Shown: positions 25,936-36,052 of the stretch, piece after piece
Layout: the number at the start of each line of letters is the position of its first letter
How positions within the stretch are numbered: position 1 is the first letter of the stretch
NCBI RefSeq assembly: GCF_013041805.1
Contig: NZ_JABDRI010000029.1
Span: 1-60,990 of the forward strand
DNA: 60,990 nucleotides
DNA from: Lutibacter sp.
GTDB taxonomy: Bacteria > Bacteroidota > Bacteroidia > Flavobacteriales > Flavobacteriaceae
Direction: 5' to 3'
Notes under the pieces: generated by a model
The model's input: the letters and a program-made list of their open reading frames with translations, nothing else
The model's database searches: none
What the model was told of the DNA's origin: nothing
Program-made: the position numbers and the translations under genes

Positions 25936-26730
25936 TTAATATAAGAATAGTTGATGATTCATTACATTTGCATATCCATAACCAACCGTAGAGCTCCAAT
26001 AACCATATTCCCAATACCCAGCAGAAGGTTCTGTGAAATTCTCTCCATATCCACCATAAAACTCTTCATTACCAACATCGGTTGCTCTATAATATCGCAC
26101 CTCAAAATGAAGGTGTGGTCCGCCAACAGTTTCTGCATATAAGTGTTTTGAAATTAAAGCTCCTTCTCTAACATACTGTCCTTCTTGGTATAAAAATTCT
26201 TGAGCATCTAAATCCAAATCAATATGGGCATATATTGTTACTAGCTTTCCAATTAATTCGCCAAGATCATCTTCTATATTTTTTGTAATTGAAACATATT
26301 GACGGTATTTATCTACATCTCTTGCCGTTGAAATATACCCTTCGTGGGTTGCATATACATTAACGTTAGTTACAAAATTTCCTACGTATACATCAACCGC
26401 GGGATGATATTGGGTTGCTGGACCGATCCCTTTTTCATCACCAAATTTAGTTTTAACCACATAATTGGGTCTTTCTTCTGATGAACCTAACGGATGATAA
26501 AATTGGATTTGCTCAACCTCACTTATAAATTGATCGACTTCATTTTTAAATGGATTCGCTATAGTTGACACATAATAAGATGGAGTTAGCATATTCATAT
26601 AGGTACTCTCAGTAGATATCGTATTATCTTCATTTATAATAACGTCCTCAATAACTGAAGAGTCTTTCGAACAACCAAAATTGAAGGAAACAATAAAAAT
26701 TATTAAAAAATATGGAAATTTGGTAAACAT
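25936..26730 (-). CDS. M23-family metallopeptidase lipoprotein
   Basis: 264-residue predicted lipoprotein: hydrophobic signal, then Cys20 in SFNFGC-SKDSS. The peptidase core has all zinc and catalytic positions of the LytM fold: His109 and Asp113 (HPAVD), His169 (YAHIDL), and His206 and His208 (GPHLHFEVR). It probably cuts peptidoglycan cross-bridges or peptides in the periplasm. The C-terminus is rich in Tyr and Gly (YWEYGYWSSTVGYGYANV). It is flanked by the zinc-finger gene and YitT on the same strand with no shared pathway evident. Confidence 0.85.
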   Translation of the reverse strand: MFTKFPYFLIIFIVSFNFGCSKDSSVIEDVIINEDNTISTESTYMNMLTPSYYVSTIANPFKNEVDQFISEVEQIQFYHPLGSSEERPNYVVKTKFGDEKGIGPATQYHPAVDVYVGNFVTNVNVYATHEGYISTARDVDKYRQYVSITKNIEDDLGELIGKLVTIYAHIDLDLDAQEFLYQEGQYVREGALISKHLYAETVGGPHLHFEVRYYRATDVGNEEFYGGYGENFTEPSAGYWEYGYWSSTVGYGYANVMNHQLFLY

Positions 26731-26806
26731 AACCTTGTTTCAAACTTTATTCAATTATTATAATTAATTTTTAGACTCTTAAAATTTGATTTAGTTTAAT
26801 GTGCTA

Positions 26807-27769
26807 TTATTTGAGTGGGCGCTTTTTTATCATTCCCCCTTTGGCATCTTTTATACTATGCATTACAATAAAAGCTTCTTTGTCAATTTTATCAATTTCT
26901 GTGTGAAGTTTCGCCAATTCTAACCTCGTAATAAGTGTATAAAGTATATCTATTGATTTTAATACGTGCCCTCGCTTACCAAAACCTCTTTTACCATCAT
27001 AAATAGTACAACCCCTTCCCATAGTTTCAACAATAGCAAGTCTAATTTCCTCATTTTTATCTGAAATTATAGTTACACCAACATATTCTTCTATACCTGA
27101 AACTACAAAATCTACTGTTTTTGAGGCTGCCAAATACGTTAAAATAGCGTACAAAGCAATTTCCATTGAAAATACATAAGCGGCAACTCCAAAAATTAAA
27201 ATATTGAATATTAAGATAATATCCCCAATTGTTAGGGATGTTTTTCGGCTGATAAAAACCGCCAATACTTCTGTTCCGTCAATAACCGAACCTCCACGAA
27301 TTGCTAAACCAATTCCCATTCCTAAAAAGAAACCACCAAAAACTGCAATTAATAATTTATCATTTGTAATTATTGGGAATGGAATAAAATGTACAATAAT
27401 TGCTAATAACAAAATAGCTACAATACTACGTAAAGCAAACTGTTTACTTATGGTTGAATATGCCATAATTATAAACGGTAAGTTAATAACTACTAATAAA
27501 ATAGATAATGGTAATTCCGTAGATTCTGAAATTATAAGTGAAATACCTGTTACACCTCCATCAATAAAAGTATTGGGTAATAAAAACCCTTTTAAACCAA
27601 ATGCAGCTGATATAATACCTAATAAAATGAAGAAACTATCTCTAATTAAATGCGAAAATTCAACTTTTGTATTTATAATTACTTTTTCAATTTCATTTAA
27701 TTCAATTTTTTTCCTTCTTAACTTTCGTTTTGTTAACTCATCTACAATAAATTGAAAAATTGGCTTCAT
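26807..27769 (-). CDS. YitT/DUF2179 membrane protein
   Basis: 320 residues. A basic soluble start is followed by about five membrane helices (first near 45-65 in FFILLGIISAAFGLKGFLL; GGFFLGMGIGLAIRGGSVIDGTEVLAV marks the family) and a C-terminal DUF2179 domain (YVGVTIISDKNEEIRLAIVE..GRGCTIYDGKRGFG). YitT proteins are widespread inner-membrane proteins of uncertain, possibly transport, role. Confidence 0.88.
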   Translation of the reverse strand: MKPIFQFIVDELTKRKLRRKKIELNEIEKVIINTKVEFSHLIRDSFFILLGIISAAFGLKGFLLPNTFIDGGVTGISLIISESTELPLSILLVVINLPFIIMAYSTISKQFALRSIVAILLLAIIVHFIPFPIITNDKLLIAVFGGFFLGMGIGLAIRGGSVIDGTEVLAVFISRKTSLTIGDIILIFNILIFGVAAYVFSMEIALYAILTYLAASKTVDFVVSGIEEYVGVTIISDKNEEIRLAIVETMGRGCTIYDGKRGFGKRGHVLKSIDILYTLITRLELAKLHTEIDKIDKEAFIVMHSIKDAKGGMIKKRPLK

Positions 27770-27861
27770 ATATACTATTTTTTAACTTTTATAATTTTTA
27801 CTCAACCGAGCAATTGGAATGTCCGCTTCAAATATTCCATTTCTAAGGTCTATTCTATTTT

Positions 27862-28704
27862 CTAGTTTTTACTTGAAATAAAGTTAAAAACTTCACGAAT
27901 TGTTTTTTTTCTAATTTTTCGTTGTAAATCCATATCTACTGATATCAGCGTGTATTGAAATTTCACCTCTAAATAATCCATTTTCATTTCAACAACTCTT
28001 AAATTATATGATTGTGGTTCTATATAATCACTAAAACCTTCTAGTGATAGAATGATTTCCTTTTCTAGTTCTTCAATATTGCTTATATATTTTAAAGCAA
28101 TTTGAAAATCTACAGTCATTAATCTTGCATCTCTTTTCGTGTAATTTATAATTTCATTGTAATGCACTTTCGAATTTGGGATAATTACCGTGTCATCATC
28201 ATCATTAAGGATTTTTACTTTGAGCATATTTATTTCAACAACTTTACCTTTTTGATTATCTATTTTAACATAATCATTTATTTCGAAGGTGTTTGAAAAA
28301 CTTAAATAAATACCACTTAAAAAATCAATAATATACTCTTTTGATAAAATCGCTAAGGCTGCTGCTACAATTGTTAAAGAGGTAATTAATTCTTTAGGAT
28401 TTACTCCAAATAAGCTTATAATTGTTAAAAGCAATCCAATTCCTATTGTGAAATTAGCAATATTTTCAATTCCAAAATGGACATTATTTTTCTTTCCTTT
28501 CTTAATTTTATTTTTTTTAGAATAAAAATATTTAATCACATTTGCTGTTATATTTATAGCAATGTAAAAAATTAAAAAAGCCATTATTGTTTGAAACTGA
28601 TAATACTCAAAAATTATTTTTGAAGTAATCGCATTGAAATATTTTACATATAGTATTAGAACTAATAATATAACATTTAATAAAAATATCCATTTCTTTT
28701 TCAT
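27862..28704 (-). CDS. MscS-family mechanosensitive channel
   Basis: 280 residues with four hydrophobic helices in the first 130 residues. The last is the pore-type helix before EYIIDFLSGIYLSFSNTFEINDYVKID, and the beta domain carries VIIPNSKVHYNEIINYT. Small-conductance MscS channels release solutes on sudden osmotic downshift. It is well separated from its neighbours, and no regulator is visible. Confidence 0.88.
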   Translation of the reverse strand: MKKKWIFLLNVILLVLILYVKYFNAITSKIIFEYYQFQTIMAFLIFYIAINITANVIKYFYSKKNKIKKGKKNNVHFGIENIANFTIGIGLLLTIISLFGVNPKELITSLTIVAAALAILSKEYIIDFLSGIYLSFSNTFEINDYVKIDNQKGKVVEINMLKVKILNDDDDTVIIPNSKVHYNEIINYTKRDARLMTVDFQIALKYISNIEELEKEIILSLEGFSDYIEPQSYNLRVVEMKMDYLEVKFQYTLISVDMDLQRKIRKKTIREVFNFISSKN

Positions 28705-28861
28705 TTCTTAACTTTAATTCAAGAATAAGTATAGCTGCAAAGATAATTGAAGTTAGTATCTAAAAAATATATTTTTTAAACTTCATTTAATAATAGCTGT
28801 TATGGGCAAGCAATTAATTTTGAGATTATTATCTTCAAATTAACAACTAGAAAAGTTTAAT

Positions 28862-29380
28862 TTATTTAACAAAAATCAGCAATAAAGTAAGAATAATACC
28901 ACCTAGCGTAAAATACAAGCCTTTTCGAAATGTTTTAGTTTTAGGTAAAAACATCCAAAAGGATGAGATTGCAAAAAACAAAAGTGACAAACCAAAAAAG
29001 ATATTTAACCAATATAATGGACTTTTTGTAGAGGCTTTATGCAATTGAGTCATTTTATTTAAAAGAAAAGGAAGTTCTTTTACCGTATAAGTTACAACTC
29101 CTGTTTTACTATTATAAGAACCATTCGAAAACTGTAAAATCTCATTTTCAGTGTTAGTAATCTTAAAATTTTTAATTTTTAATTCTTTCCCTATTTCGGC
29201 TGCTTCTAATGATGGTTGCAGTTTCTTTTCAATTTGGTTATCAACTTTTAATGCATCGGTATTTCTAAAAACCAAAATTATTCCGCTTAAGGCATAAACA
29301 GTCATAATACCTGCTAAAAAAAAACCTAAATAACGGTGAATAATTCTCATATAAAATTGAGTTGATTTTTTCCTTGTCAT
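28862..29380 (-). CDS. PepSY-domain membrane protein
   Basis: 172 residues from the ATG at 29380; an upstream in-frame ATG would add 14 residues. Helix 1 is RYLGFFLAGIMTVYALSGIILVF after an MRIIHRYLG start typical of PepSY-TM proteins, then a short periplasmic PepSY region, then two C-terminal helices. It is much smaller than the 350-500 residue iron-reductase-like PepSY-TM proteins. It is divergent from the histidine kinase gene 135 bases away, so the two-component system may sense or control it. Confidence 0.8.
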   Translation of the reverse strand: MTRKKSTQFYMRIIHRYLGFFLAGIMTVYALSGIILVFRNTDALKVDNQIEKKLQPSLEAAEIGKELKIKNFKITNTENEILQFSNGSYNSKTGVVTYTVKELPFLLNKMTQLHKASTKSPLYWLNIFFGLSLLFFAISSFWMFLPKTKTFRKGLYFTLGGIILTLLLIFVK

Positions 29381-29515
29381 AAATTTTAGTTTTTTTATGT
29401 TTAAAATTTTAATTAGATACAAACTTATAAATTCTTTATCAAAATAGTAGGTTAATTAGTGTTAACTACTGTTAAGCAATTCGGATAATACAATTTATGT
29501 CCTTAACTTTGAAAT

Positions 29516-30991
29516 ATGAATAAGAAAAACTACAAATGGGTTGTTTATTTTATTGGTATTACGGTAGTTACAACAATTGCAGTACAAGTATATTGGAATT
29601 ACAGAGAATATCAAATTAACAAACAAAATTTGATTAGCAAGGTACAACTAAGCCTAGATAACTCCGTAGAAGCTTATTTTGTAAACTTAACAAAATCGGG
29701 AATTATTACCTACAAATCTTTAGATTCTACAAATTTAAAAGAAAGAACGGATACGATTGTTTTAAGTACAAATTCTAAACGTAGTTTAAGAAAAAAAATG
29801 GATAGTGCCATTTACAATATGGCAAAGTTATTAGAAGACGAACGACCAATTTTAGTGAAAAGCAGAGAAGATAATTATTATCCTTTTATAACTGCAAATC
29901 GAGCATTTCCTAAAAGTATAGATAGCTTAATTTCTAAAGTATTTGTTTCTATTTCTAGAGACACTTTAGATTTAGAAAAACTAAACACGTATATAAGCAA
30001 TGAGTTTGTTAGAAATAATATTAATGTTAGCTATGGTCTTAAATACAATTATCATGTAAGGCATTCGGGTGATAGTATCATAAAAAAAACGAAGGAATAC
30101 CAATTAGAAAATTTATCAAACAAGTACCTAACTACAACTTCAAATTCTACATATTTACCTCATCGAAGTCAATTAGAATTATTCTTTACCAATGAGACCG
30201 CTCTACTTTTAAGAAATTCGTTTATTAGTATTTTACTCTCTCTGCTATTATCGGCAAGTATTATTGCAAGTCTTTTTTATTTATTGAAAACTATCTATAA
30301 ACAAAAACAGTTAGCTGAAGTAAAAAACGATTTAATAAGCAATATTACACACGAATTTAAGACACCTATTGCCACAATTTCTACTGCATTAGAGGCTATG
30401 AAAAATTTTAATGCCCTAGATGATAAAGTAAAATCTCAAAAATATATTTCTATAGCTCACTCTCAAGTTGATAAATTGAATTTAATGGTTGAAAAAATAC
30501 TTGAAACTGCAACACTCAATCAAAAGAAGTTAGTTTTACATAAATTACCTGTAGATATTGCACGTTTAATTGAAGAAATTGTAGAAAAGTATATGGTTGT
30601 AAATACAAGTAAACATTTTAGTTTTAACAATAATATTGGTACAACGTTTTTAAACTTAGATCAATTTCATTTCGAAAATGCCATTGGTAATATTTTAGAC
30701 AATGCAATTAAATATGGTGGAAATTCAATTCATTTAGAATTAAATTCAGAAAATAATCGTATTTTTCTAATCATTAAAGATGATGGAAACGGAATTTCTA
30801 AAGTGTATAAAGATAAAGTTTTTGAACAATTTTATAGAATTCCAACAGGCAACACTCACAATGTAAAAGGCTTTGGTATTGGATTGTATTACACGAAAAA
30901 CATTATTGAAAAGCACGGTGGAAGCATCCGTATCATTTATGATGAAAACAATTTTACATTGTTTAAAATTGAATTACTAAATGAACACTAA
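29516..30991 (+). CDS. Membrane sensor histidine kinase
   Basis: 491 residues: helix 1 at 9-27, a periplasmic sensor of about 200 residues without a recognisable domain, helix 2 at 235-258, then HisKA with His279 in SNITHEFKTPIATIS, and an ATPase with DNAIKYGG, DDGNGIS and GFGIGLYYTK. Signals from the envelope are passed to the response regulator that overlaps it by 11 bases. A TAACTTTG box ends only 4 bases before the ATG, so the transcript could be nearly leaderless. Confidence 0.93.
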   Translation: MNKKNYKWVVYFIGITVVTTIAVQVYWNYREYQINKQNLISKVQLSLDNSVEAYFVNLTKSGIITYKSLDSTNLKERTDTIVLSTNSKRSLRKKMDSAIYNMAKLLEDERPILVKSREDNYYPFITANRAFPKSIDSLISKVFVSISRDTLDLEKLNTYISNEFVRNNINVSYGLKYNYHVRHSGDSIIKKTKEYQLENLSNKYLTTTSNSTYLPHRSQLELFFTNETALLLRNSFISILLSLLLSASIIASLFYLLKTIYKQKQLAEVKNDLISNITHEFKTPIATISTALEAMKNFNALDDKVKSQKYISIAHSQVDKLNLMVEKILETATLNQKKLVLHKLPVDIARLIEEIVEKYMVVNTSKHFSFNNNIGTTFLNLDQFHFENAIGNILDNAIKYGGNSIHLELNSENNRIFLIIKDDGNGISKVYKDKVFEQFYRIPTGNTHNVKGFGIGLYYTKNIIEKHGGSIRIIYDENNFTLFKIELLNEH

Positions 30992-31661
30992 AATAAAAAT
31001 ATTACTAGCTGAAGACGAACCTTCTTTGGGACAAATAATTAAGGAAAGTTTAGAAACTAGAAATTTTGAAGTACTCCTTTGTGAAGATGGAGAAATAGCC
31101 TACAATACTTATAAAACTGAAAGCCCTTTGCTACTAGTTTTAGATGTAATGATGCCAAAAAAAGACGGATTTACATTAGCCAAAGAAATTAGAGAAGAAA
31201 ATTCAGAAATTCCAATTATATTTTTAACAGCAAAATCACAAACCAACGATGTTGTGGAAGGATTTAATTTAGGTGGAAATGATTATTTAAAAAAACCTTT
31301 TAGCATGGAAGAGCTTATCGTTCGCATAAACTCTCTGCTCAAAAGAGCTAAAAAAGATGAAAACACCGAGCATATGGCTATAGGTAGTTATATTTTCAAT
31401 CTAAAAAAACAAACACTACAATTAAATGAAGTAATTGAAACTTTAACCCATAGAGAAGCACAACTTTTGTTTCACCTTGTAACCAATAAAAATAAAGTTT
31501 TAGATCGCTCTTTTATTTTAAAAAAACTTTGGGGAGATGACGATTTTTTTAATGCGAGAAGTATGGATGTGTTTATTTCAAAACTTCGAAAAAAATTAAA
31601 AGGAGATTCTACTATTCAAATTTTAAACATTCGTGGCTACGGTTATAAATTAATTTATTAA
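30981..31661 (+). CDS. OmpR-family response regulator
   Basis: 226 residues. Receiver domain: acidic pair in AEDEP, phospho-acceptor Asp55 in VLDVMMPKKDG, Thr83, and Lys105 in YLKKPF. Winged-helix DNA-binding domain with LTHREAQLLFHLVTN and RSMDVFISKLRKKLKGDSTIQILNIRGYGYKL. Cognate partner of the overlapping kinase gene. Target genes are unknown; the divergent PepSY gene is a candidate. Confidence 0.95.
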   Translation: MNTKIKILLAEDEPSLGQIIKESLETRNFEVLLCEDGEIAYNTYKTESPLLLVLDVMMPKKDGFTLAKEIREENSEIPIIFLTAKSQTNDVVEGFNLGGNDYLKKPFSMEELIVRINSLLKRAKKDENTEHMAIGSYIFNLKKQTLQLNEVIETLTHREAQLLFHLVTNKNKVLDRSFILKKLWGDDDFFNARSMDVFISKLRKKLKGDSTIQILNIRGYGYKLIY

Positions 31662-31736
31662 CAGTTTCCAATTGTTTTATTATAACATAAAAAAAATAAG
31701 TAACTTTATCACCTTAAATTTACTTAACAATTAATT

Positions 31737-32351
31737 ATGCACGTAGCAATTGCTGGAAATATTGGAGCTGGAAAAACAACATTAACAAAGCTTTTAGCGA
31801 AACATTATAAATGGGAGCCTCATTTTGAATCTGTTGATGAGAATCCATACTTAGACGATTTTTATGGTCAAATGGAACGTTGGTCTTTTAATTTACAAGT
31901 ATACTTTTTAAACAGTAGATTTCGCCAAGTTCTTGAAATAAGAGAAAGTGGAAAAAGTATTATTCAAGACAGAACTATTTATGAAGATGCTAGAATTTTC
32001 GCTCCTAACCTACATGCAATGGGCTTAATGCCAAATAGAGACTTTAATAATTACGAATCTCTTTTTGAACTAATGGAACGTTTAGTGAGCCCTCCTGATT
32101 TGTTAATTTACCTAAGAGCTTCTATTCCAACCTTGGTTGGTCAAATTCACAAAAGAGGACGCGATTATGAAAATTCAATTAGCATTGATTATTTAAGCAG
32201 ATTAAATGAACGTTATGAGGCTTGGATAACAAAATATACAAAAGGAAAATTATTAATTATTGACGTCGATAATTTAAATTTTGTAGACAATCAAGAAGAT
32301 TTAGGAAATGTTATTGGAAAAATTGATGCTCAAATAAACGGGTTATTCTAA
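31737..32351 (+). CDS. Deoxynucleoside kinase
   Basis: 204 residues; phosphorylates deoxynucleosides in salvage. GNIGAGKTTL at 7-16 is the P-loop. ESVDENPYLDDFY, the DRTIYEDARIF segment (ERS/DRS-type substrate site) and KRGRDYENSISIDYLSRLNERYEAW fit the dGK/dAK group. It lies 76 bases after the response regulator and converges on the GH73 gene with 6 bases between stops and no terminator. Confidence 0.88.
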   Translation: MHVAIAGNIGAGKTTLTKLLAKHYKWEPHFESVDENPYLDDFYGQMERWSFNLQVYFLNSRFRQVLEIRESGKSIIQDRTIYEDARIFAPNLHAMGLMPNRDFNNYESLFELMERLVSPPDLLIYLRASIPTLVGQIHKRGRDYENSISIDYLSRLNERYEAWITKYTKGKLLIIDVDNLNFVDNQEDLGNVIGKIDAQINGLF

Positions 32352-32357
32352 TAATAT

Positions 32358-33140
32358 TTATTGTACGCTCAATACTTGACCAATATTAATATTGTTAGAA
32401 TTTAAGCCATTTAGTTGCTTCAATTCTTCAACAGTTAATCCATATTTTTTTGAAATAGAATACAATGTATCTCCTTTTATTACAATATGCCTTGTAGAAG
32501 TATCAACGTTCTGTTTTGTAAATGATTTTCCTAAAACCTCTGTATCAAATTTATGCAAATCGTACTTTTCAATCAATGCTATTAACTTCGCTGGATATCT
32601 TCTATCTGTTGCATAACCTGCCGAACTTAAACCTTTGGCCCATTCCACATAATCTCCTTCTTGCAATTTAAATAAATTTGCATATCTGCTTCTTCCAGTT
32701 AAAAATAAAGAATGGTCTTTAAATGAATTTGCAGGGTCTTTATAAACTCTAAAACAATCATCCTTTTTATCGTCATCATGATAAACGCGTTTACCTTTCC
32801 ACCCTTTATGACATTTAATTCCAAAATGATTATTAGATTTTCTGGTTAACTCACTTCGACCACTTGATGATTCTAAAATTCCTTGTGCTAATGTAATACT
32901 TGCAGGAATTTTATATTTTTTCATAGATTCCATAGCGGTATTTTTATAGCGCTTTATATAGTCTATTGTAGCATTTGTTATGGGACTGTTTGAAGGTTTC
33001 TTTGTTATAACCGAACTTTGTCCTCTTTTCTTAACTACAACTTGTTTTTTTGTACTTCTAGAAATCGTTTTCTTTTTTGATTTACAGCTAAATAATAAAC
33101 CAATTGATAAAAGACATATAAAAACATATTTCAACTTCAT
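32358..33140 (-). CDS. Glucosaminidase (GH73) lipoprotein with LysM
   Basis: 260 residues. Lipoprotein signal with Cys19 (IGLLFSC-KSKKK), a basic Ser/Thr-rich linker to about 55, a GH73 N-acetylglucosaminidase domain with the catalytic Glu90 in LAQGILESSSGRSEL and NNHFGIKCHKGWKG, and one LysM at about 215-258 (IKGDTLYSISKKYGLTVEELKQLNGL) for peptidoglycan binding. Probably an outer-envelope murein hydrolase. It starts 3 bases after the PLP enzyme gene. Confidence 0.9.
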   Translation of the reverse strand: MKLKYVFICLLSIGLLFSCKSKKKTISRSTKKQVVVKKRGQSSVITKKPSNSPITNATIDYIKRYKNTAMESMKKYKIPASITLAQGILESSSGRSELTRKSNNHFGIKCHKGWKGKRVYHDDDKKDDCFRVYKDPANSFKDHSLFLTGRSRYANLFKLQEGDYVEWAKGLSSAGYATDRRYPAKLIALIEKYDLHKFDTEVLGKSFTKQNVDTSTRHIVIKGDTLYSISKKYGLTVEELKQLNGLNSNNINIGQVLSVQ

Positions 33141-33143
33141 AAA

Positions 33144-34076
33144 TTATAATATTTGAGGTAAGTTCTTCTTCTTTAAAAGTACATTCATTCCTTCAATTCC
33201 TTGCAAACCACCTGTATGAATTGCGAGTATTTTAATTCCTTTTTTAAAATATCTGTTTTTAATTAAATCAACAATTCCGAATAACATTTTTCCAGTGTAA
33301 ATTGGATCTAAAGGTATATTCGTTTCATTTTTAAACTTATTGATAAATGTAATTAATTCTTTCGAAATTTTAGCATAACCTCCAAAGTGATAATTAGTAT
33401 TTAAACTCCAATTATCCATATTTCGTACATATGGATTAATTTCATTCTTCAGAAAATCGCCTTTTAAAGCAGGAAAACCAATGACTCTTTGATGATTTTT
33501 AGCAGAATTTATCAACCCGGAAATGGTTCCTCCAGTTCCAATAGATGAACAAATAATATCAAATTGCTTATCGTCTTCTGATAAGATTTCTTCGCAGCCT
33601 TTCACTGCAAAATGATTTGTACCGCCTTCAGGAACAAGATAAAAATCACCAAATTTATTTTCTAAATTTTTTATAAAATGTGATGTTGTTTTATTTCTAT
33701 AATCACTTCTTGAGACAAAATAAAACTGCATATTATGCTCTGATGCGAATTTTAAAGTTGGGTTAGTTTCAAGTACTTCCTTTAAATTAGTGGCTAATTC
33801 ATCACCTCTAATAACCCCAATTGTATTAAAATTATGTTCAAAACCAGCTGCTGCAGTTGCAGCAATATGATTTGAAAATGCTCCTCCAAATGTGAGTAAC
33901 GAACTTTTATTTTGCTGAAAAGCTTCAGCTAAGTTGTATTTTAATTTTCGGTATTTATTTCCTGATATAAAAGGGTGTAATTGGTCTTCACGTTTTATAA
34001 ATAATGAAATATCATACTTATCTATTTCAGAAAACCGAATTTGTTGAACAGTACTATTTTTAGTTTTTAAGAACAA
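33144..34076 (-). CDS. ACC deaminase / D-cysteine desulfhydrase family PLP enzyme
   Basis: 310 residues of the fold-type II PLP family, with Lys41 in ISGNKYRKLKYN and GGAFSNHIAATAAAG. GTGGTISGLI binds the PLP phosphate. Known members break down 1-aminocyclopropane-1-carboxylate or D-cysteine; the sequence does not tell which, and D-cysteine desulfhydration is the more common role in bacteria of this kind. It overlaps the ABC-F gene by 10 bases. Confidence 0.85.
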   Translation of the reverse strand: MFLKTKNSTVQQIRFSEIDKYDISLFIKREDQLHPFISGNKYRKLKYNLAEAFQQNKSSLLTFGGAFSNHIAATAAAGFEHNFNTIGVIRGDELATNLKEVLETNPTLKFASEHNMQFYFVSRSDYRNKTTSHFIKNLENKFGDFYLVPEGGTNHFAVKGCEEILSEDDKQFDIICSSIGTGGTISGLINSAKNHQRVIGFPALKGDFLKNEINPYVRNMDNWSLNTNYHFGGYAKISKELITFINKFKNETNIPLDPIYTGKMLFGIVDLIKNRYFKKGIKILAIHTGGLQGIEGMNVLLKKKNLPQIL

Positions 34077-35986
34077 TTTTCTATCTTTTCTTGAAGTTCA
34101 GCCCATTCATCCATTAACTCATCCAATTCATGTTTTTTAGCTTGGTAATTTTTAAAAAAGTCAGGATTTGCATTTACTTTCTCTGAATTTTCAAATATTT
34201 CAGCATCTAAGTTAAGAATTTCTTTTTCTAAATTAGCAATGGTTTTCTCAACTTTACTTAACCTATTTGTTAATTGTTTTGCTTGTTTTTCTTGTTGTTT
34301 TTTTTCTAAATAAGCATCTTTTCCGGTTGTCTTAGTAGTTGTTTTTTCAACATCTCTTTTTTCTACTTCTCTAAAATCTTCTAAATTATGTTGTTCTAAA
34401 TAATAATCAATATCACCTAAATACTCTTTAATCACTTTATTTTTGAACTCATATACTTTGTTGCTCAAACCTTGTAAAAAATCACGATCGTGTGAAACCA
34501 AAATTAAGGTTCCTTCAAAATTTTTCAGGGCTTGTTTTAATACATTTTTAGAAGGAATATCTAAGTGATTTGTTGGCTCATCCATTATTAAAACATTGAA
34601 AGGACTCAACAACATTTTACATAGGGCTAATCGATTCCGTTCACCTCCAGAAAGTACTTTCACTTTTTTATCAACATCTTCGCCTCTAAATAAAAAAGAG
34701 CCCAGCATATCTCTTAATTTTGTTCGGTTTGCATCAGTTGAAGCATCTTCCATAATTTGCAATACAGTTTGCTCACCATCTAGATATTCTGCCTGATTTT
34801 GAGCAAAATAACCAATTTGAACATTGTGCCCTAATTTTAAATTTCCATTAAAATCAATATCTCCAACCATCATTTTTGCTAATGTAGATTTCCCTTGTCC
34901 GTTTTGACCAACAAAAGCAATTTTACTATTGCGTTCAATTAATAAATCAATTGACTCTAAAACCTGATTGTTTCCGTAATTTTTAGCAAGATTTTCACCT
35001 TCAAAAATTATTTTTCCAGGCTGAATTGAAACAGGGAACCGCAGATTTAATACTGAATTATCATCGGCATCCACTTCAATGCGTTCTACTTTATCTAATT
35101 TTTTTATTAACGATTGAGCAAATGCAGCCTTTGAGGCTTTATATCTAAATTTTTCAATTAACTGCTCGGTTTGTTTGATTTCCTTTTCTTGATTTTTTTG
35201 AGCCTGAGCTTGTTTTTCTTTGATGTCTTTTCGCAATTCTAAAAACTGCGTATATGGTTTATTATAATCGTAAATTTTACCTAAAGATATTTCAATGGTT
35301 CTATTAGATACATTATCTAAAAACATCTTGTCATGTGAAACCAACACTACAGCCCCAGGATAATTTTTTAAGAAGTTTTCTAACCAAATAATAGATTCAA
35401 TATCTAAGTGGTTTGTTGGCTCATCTAATAACAATATGTCATTTTTTTGAAGTAATAGTTTTGCTAATTCAATTCTCATTCTCCAACCACCAGAAAAAGT
35501 TTCAGTAAGTTTCCCAAAATCCTCACGTTTAAATCCTAACCCTTGTAATATTTTTTCAGTATCACCTTGGTAGTTATATCCTCCCAGCAAATCATATCTA
35601 TGTGTTAAATCGTCTAATTCATGCAGTAAATCGTGATAACTAACTGATTCATAATCTTTACGTTCAGCTAAACTCTCGTTAATCGTTGATAATTGTTTTT
35701 CAACAGCTTTTATTTCAACAAAAGCGGTATAGGCTTCTTCTAATATCGTTCTTCCATACGTAAACTCTATATCCTGTTTTAAGAAACCAATACTTGTATT
35801 TTTCTCAAACGCCATAGTTCCTGTATCACATTCTAATTCCTTCGCTATTATTTTTAATAGCGTTGATTTTCCAGCTCCATTTTTACCAATTAAACCAACT
35901 CTATTACCTGCATCTAACTTAAAAGTTATGCCTGAAAATAAATCTGTTCCTCCAAATGAAATTGATACGTTGTGTGCGTTTAGCAT
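34067..35986 (-). CDS. ABC-F ATPase (translation factor type)
   Basis: 639 residues, two ABC domains in tandem and no membrane segment. Walker A sites are GKNGAGKST (near 35) and GQNGQGKST (near 365), with LSGGERNRLAL in the second half and SGGWRMRIELAKLLL in the first. The charged inter-domain linker (KEKQAQAQKNQEKEIKQTEQLIEKFRYKASKAAFAQS) and the C-terminal coiled coil (570-635) are typical of Uup/EttA relatives that act on the ribosome. It leads a three-gene overlapping run with the PLP enzyme and GH73 lipoprotein. Confidence 0.92.
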   Translation of the reverse strand: MLNAHNVSISFGGTDLFSGITFKLDAGNRVGLIGKNGAGKSTLLKIIAKELECDTGTMAFEKNTSIGFLKQDIEFTYGRTILEEAYTAFVEIKAVEKQLSTINESLAERKDYESVSYHDLLHELDDLTHRYDLLGGYNYQGDTEKILQGLGFKREDFGKLTETFSGGWRMRIELAKLLLQKNDILLLDEPTNHLDIESIIWLENFLKNYPGAVVLVSHDKMFLDNVSNRTIEISLGKIYDYNKPYTQFLELRKDIKEKQAQAQKNQEKEIKQTEQLIEKFRYKASKAAFAQSLIKKLDKVERIEVDADDNSVLNLRFPVSIQPGKIIFEGENLAKNYGNNQVLESIDLLIERNSKIAFVGQNGQGKSTLAKMMVGDIDFNGNLKLGHNVQIGYFAQNQAEYLDGEQTVLQIMEDASTDANRTKLRDMLGSFLFRGEDVDKKVKVLSGGERNRLALCKMLLSPFNVLIMDEPTNHLDIPSKNVLKQALKNFEGTLILVSHDRDFLQGLSNKVYEFKNKVIKEYLGDIDYYLEQHNLEDFREVEKRDVEKTTTKTTGKDAYLEKKQQEKQAKQLTNRLSKVEKTIANLEKEILNLDAEIFENSEKVNANPDFFKNYQAKKHELDELMDEWAELQEKIENCS

Positions 35987-35989
35987 AAT

Positions 35990-36025
35990 TTGTTACAGTA
36001 ATTAATTCTAAAATTTTAACTTTGC
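35990..36025 (+). promoter_or_regulatory. Promoter of the DUF983 gene
   Basis: TTTG (35990-35993), 23 bases, TAACTTTGC (36017-36025), with the ATG at 36053. The 23-base spacer is the same as at metK. Confidence 0.7.
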
Positions 36026-36052
36026 AAATCTATCATATTTTTAATAAAGTGT

